DNA from: Planctomycetota bacterium
GTDB taxonomy: Bacteria; Planctomycetota; UBA8742; UBA2392
Assembly (NCBI GenBank): GCA_019636215.1
Contig: JAHBXZ010000008.1
Span: 62,001 to 126,000 of the forward strand
Reading direction: 5' to 3'
DNA length: 64,000 nucleotides
The position numbers and the translations under genes were made by a program. Under the pieces are notes generated by a model. That model did not search any database, was not told where the DNA came from, and saw only the letters and a program-made list of their open reading frames with translations. Shown in pieces: positions 61,769 to 64,000 of the stretch. Position 1 is the stretch's first letter. Every line of letters starts with the position of its first letter.

Positions 61769-62673
61769 GGGCTTGGTTCCTTTACGGTCTGCTTGCGCCC
61801 GAACGACAGGCCTATCCCGACGCCCAGCAACAACAGTGTACCCCCGACAAGTTGCTCAATGGTAAGGGTGGACGACTGGAAAACCGTGTAGTGCTTGCGC
61901 AAGGAGTACATGATCACCAGCGAAATGATCGGTTCGCCCAGGATCGTAAGGTTCACGTAAAACACCGGGACATACTTCACCACATAGTGAAACAGCGAAT
62001 GTCCGATCAGCGTTGGAATCAAAACGGCCAATGCCAGCCAGAACCACTGATCATGCGTGTAGCCTGACATCGCGTTTCCAGCCAACAGGGCAGTTGCCAG
62101 CATGGTAAGGCCGCCTATCCAGTACAGCGCGCCCAGGTACCCGCCAAGGCTCATCCGAGGGCGTAACACCCTTCCGAAACTGTAACTGAGAACGATGGCA
62201 AGGCCGCAGACAATGACCAGCGCATCGCCGACCAAGTGAGCGGCGTCAAATCGGTAGTCATGCCACACAAACACAACCAGCCCGGCGCCTGCCACCAGCG
62301 ATGACCAAAGCATAGTCGAGGTGAAGCGTTCACTCAGCCAGATTGCGCCTACGGCCGCGGCAATCATGGGCTGCACGGCCAGCAGCACCACAACACTCTC
62401 TTTGCTGGTGTGAAAGAACGCCAGGTTGAACAGGCCGAAGTGGGCACCGTAAAGCACACCCGAGGTAACCAGAAGCGCGCGGTCGCGTGCGGACAACTTC
62501 TTGAAGTCCTGCCACAGCCGCCACCCACCCAATGGCGTGAGGATTGCGGCCACGCAAAGCAGGCGCCAGGTGGCCAGGGCGTAGGGTTCCAGTCCTGTCA
62601 GCAGAATCAACACCGGCGCAGTGGATACAGCAAGCACACCCACAACCAGCGCCAGTGTCGGCAGTGCGCGCAT
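61765..62673 (-). CDS. EamA/DMT-family transporter
   Basis: A 302-aa inner-membrane protein with ten TM helices in two homologous halves of the EamA type. The first half has EPYALATWRLLCVAAILTPL and FFHTSKESVVVLLAVQPMIA. The second has LIGHSLFHYVVKYVPVFYVN and LTILGEPIISLVIMY, near-exact family patterns. Such permeases export metabolites such as amino acids. It is translated just before the secretin-like protein through an overlapping ATGA, though a shared function is not obvious. Confidence 0.92.
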   Translation of the reverse strand: MRALPTLALVVGVLAVSTAPVLILLTGLEPYALATWRLLCVAAILTPLGGWRLWQDFKKLSARDRALLVTSGVLYGAHFGLFNLAFFHTSKESVVVLLAVQPMIAAAVGAIWLSERFTSTMLWSSLVAGAGLVVFVWHDYRFDAAHLVGDALVIVCGLAIVLSYSFGRVLRPRMSLGGYLGALYWIGGLTMLATALLAGNAMSGYTHDQWFWLALAVLIPTLIGHSLFHYVVKYVPVFYVNLTILGEPIISLVIMYSLRKHYTVFQSSTLTIEQLVGGTLLLLGVGIGLSFGRKQTVKEPSP

Positions 62674-62773
62674 GGCGCGGCATGATGCGATAAACCGGGC
62701 GTGACGCCAGTCCGGTCAAAGAGTTTGCCTCGGGGTGGATGGCCGCTAGAGTACACGACACACGGGGGGCGTC

Positions 62774-63781
62774 ATGGCGGTCTTCAACGTACTGACCGAG
62801 TACGGCGGCGAGGCAATCACGTTTGTTCACGATGCGCCATCGGGCCTGCAGGCAATTGTTGCCATTCACAGCACAAGACGCGGGCCGGCTTTCGGGGGCA
62901 TTCGTACCTTGAGTTATCGCAGCCAGAGTGCTGCCTTGACTGATGCTGCACGCCTGGCCCAGGCCATGAGTTTCAAAGCCGCCGTGGCTGACCTGCCCGC
63001 AGGGGGCGGCAAGACCGTGGTGATCAAGCACGATGGAATGAATCGCCAGGCCGCGTTTCACGCGCTGGGTCGCGCCATCGAACGCATGGGGGGCAGCTAC
63101 TTCACAGGCCTTGACGTAGGCACGTCGGCGGAGGACCTGAAAGCGCTGGGCGCAGAGACCAGATACGCCGCCGTCAAACTGGATTTCGGCAAGAGTACCG
63201 CCCGTGGCCTTGTGGCGGCCATTGAGGCTGCATTGAAGTTTGCCACCGGGTCTGCATCGCTGGATGGCCGGCGCATTGCCATTCAGGGCCTGGGCGCCGT
63301 GGGTTCCGAGCTTGCTCGGCTGCTGCACAAAGGCGGGGCTGCTTTGACCGTGGCCGACACAAACGCGGCGGTTACATCGACGATTGCCGAAGAATGTGGG
63401 GCCGAAGTTGTCGCACCTGCCCGTGTTCTTGCGACCGAGTGTGATGTTCTGTGCCCCTGTGCATTGGGCAGTGTGCTGACCGCACAGGTGGCGGAATCAC
63501 TGCAATGCAAGGTCGTTGCCGGCAGCGCCAACAACCAGTTGGCCGGCGCTGGTGTAGGCCGGCAGCTTGCCGATGCCGGCATTACATACGTGCCGGACTA
63601 CGTGGCCAATGCCGGTGCCCTGATCAAGGGCGTCACAGAGTACGTGCAGGGCAAAGAAGTGGGTTACGAAGTGGTAGACCGTATCGGGGCCACCGTGGCG
63701 CTTGTGCTGGAGCGCGCCCGCAAAGAGCGCAAACCCACCCACGAAGTCGCCGAGCAGCTGGCCCGCGAGCGTCTGGCCTAG
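62774..63781 (+). CDS. Leucine/phenylalanine-type amino acid dehydrogenase
   Basis: A 335-aa NAD(P)-dependent enzyme of the Glu/Leu/Phe/Val dehydrogenase family. GPAFGGIRTL is the family start of the active site, MSFKAAVADLPAGGGKTVVI carries the two catalytic lysines, and the Rossmann fold is IAIQGLGAVGSELARLLHKG. Lengths around 340-370 fit Leu/Phe/Val dehydrogenases rather than the longer glutamate enzymes; exact substrate is undetermined. The ATG at 62774 has a G-rich site (GGGGGG) 4 bases upstream and a TAGAGT -10 candidate about 25 bases further up. gluQ follows 39 bases after the stop. Confidence 0.9.
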   Translation: MAVFNVLTEYGGEAITFVHDAPSGLQAIVAIHSTRRGPAFGGIRTLSYRSQSAALTDAARLAQAMSFKAAVADLPAGGGKTVVIKHDGMNRQAAFHALGRAIERMGGSYFTGLDVGTSAEDLKALGAETRYAAVKLDFGKSTARGLVAAIEAALKFATGSASLDGRRIAIQGLGAVGSELARLLHKGGAALTVADTNAAVTSTIAEECGAEVVAPARVLATECDVLCPCALGSVLTAQVAESLQCKVVAGSANNQLAGAGVGRQLADAGITYVPDYVANAGALIKGVTEYVQGKEVGYEVVDRIGATVALVLERARKERKPTHEVAEQLARERLA

Positions 63782-63820
63782 TGTGGCGGGATCTTGACCC
63801 ACCGCAGCACGCGGATTGCA

Positions 63821-64000
63821 ATGCCGACAATCATTCCAACCGGACGACTTGCGCCCACACCGTCGGGCCTGCTTCATCTTGGCAACGCGCGCAGTTTTCT
63901 GCTGGCGTGGCTGTGGGCACGTGCGGCTGGCGGGCGCGTGGTGTTACGGATCGAGGACATAGACCGCCCACGTTGCAGACCGCATCTGCGGGCCCACGCA
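63821..64000 (+). CDS. gluQ: Glutamyl-Q tRNA(Asp) synthetase, N-terminal part
   Basis: The frame is open to the window edge (60 codons). The product begins [20 protein letters not shown] and continues [14 protein letters not shown], then [13 protein letters not shown]. This is the class I HIGH-like motif (HLGN) and the IEDID(R/P) block shared with GluRS and diagnostic for GluQ when the anticodon-binding part is missing. GluQ adds glutamate to queuosine at position 34 of tRNA-Asp. A TTG at 63794 in the same frame is an alternative start. The missing C-terminus cannot be checked, so a truncated gltX remains possible. Confidence 0.8.
   Translation, partial: MPTIIPTGRLAPTPSGLLHLGNARSFLLAWLWARAAGGRVVLRIEDIDRPRCRPHLRAHA

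Overview
The window is GC-rich chromosomal DNA, densely packed with genes, from a Gram-negative (diderm) bacterium. I see no transposase, integrase, phage gene, CRISPR array, tRNA or rRNA. Several traits point to Planctomycetota or a close PVC relative: Ser/Thr kinases with planctomycete-type layouts, very large pseudopilin-like and laminin-G-like secreted proteins, a HEAT-repeat lipoprotein, a DUF6288-like secreted protein and an extended ribosomal protein L34. This placement is inferred from gene content. No phylogenetic marker was aligned.

Layout. 1-3307 (minus): a partial collagen-like membrane protein, a DUF6288-like secreted protein and a PP-loop ATPase. 3384-6241 (plus): an anchored protein with an MCE-like segment and a one-chain ATPase plus MlaE-like permease, together a probable lipid-transport system. 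6238-8490 (minus): MscL, a soluble Ser/Thr kinase and its coupled small partner. 8619-13527: a C-terminal-haem cytochrome, an AsmA-like protein and Lon. 13561-18174 (minus): nuoJKL without nuoM or nuoN, then a HEAT lipoprotein. 18568-29822 (plus): a surface or secretion cluster of a vWA-like protein, a 1548-aa pseudopilin/GspK-like protein with a laminin-G-like region, two paralogous 630-640-aa secreted proteins of unknown family, and a transmembrane Ser/Thr kinase. 29826-34746: purN, ileS, a Trm112-like protein, a frameshifted secreted ORF and rpmH.

34840-45470: envelope biogenesis. bamA, skp/ompH, a nitroreductase, aroC and lptF read leftward as one run. A WaaP-type kinase and a second LptF/G permease lie next to it, and tdh lies upstream. 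45571-52811: a frameshifted small ORF, a beta-helix-like secreted protein, an MFS exporter, a cytochrome c with one odd haem motif, a carboxymuconolactone decarboxylase-like protein, a pirin and CinA. 53017-55994 (plus): lpxH, hldE and gmhA. 56086-64000: a ChaN-like protein, ligA, two small regulators (one a free-standing sigma region 2), a secretin N-domain-only protein, an EamA transporter, a Leu/Phe-type dehydrogenase and the 5' end of gluQ.

How the genes fit together. LpxH, HldE, GmhA, the WaaP-type kinase, LptF, LptG, BamA, Skp and the MlaE-like ABC protein together imply a real outer membrane with heptose-containing, phosphorylated LPS. Many convergent neighbours end within a few bases of each other or overlap by the four bases CTAG. 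Several genes have a -10-like hexamer 6-9 bases before the ATG and no Shine-Dalgarno, which suggests leaderless transcripts.
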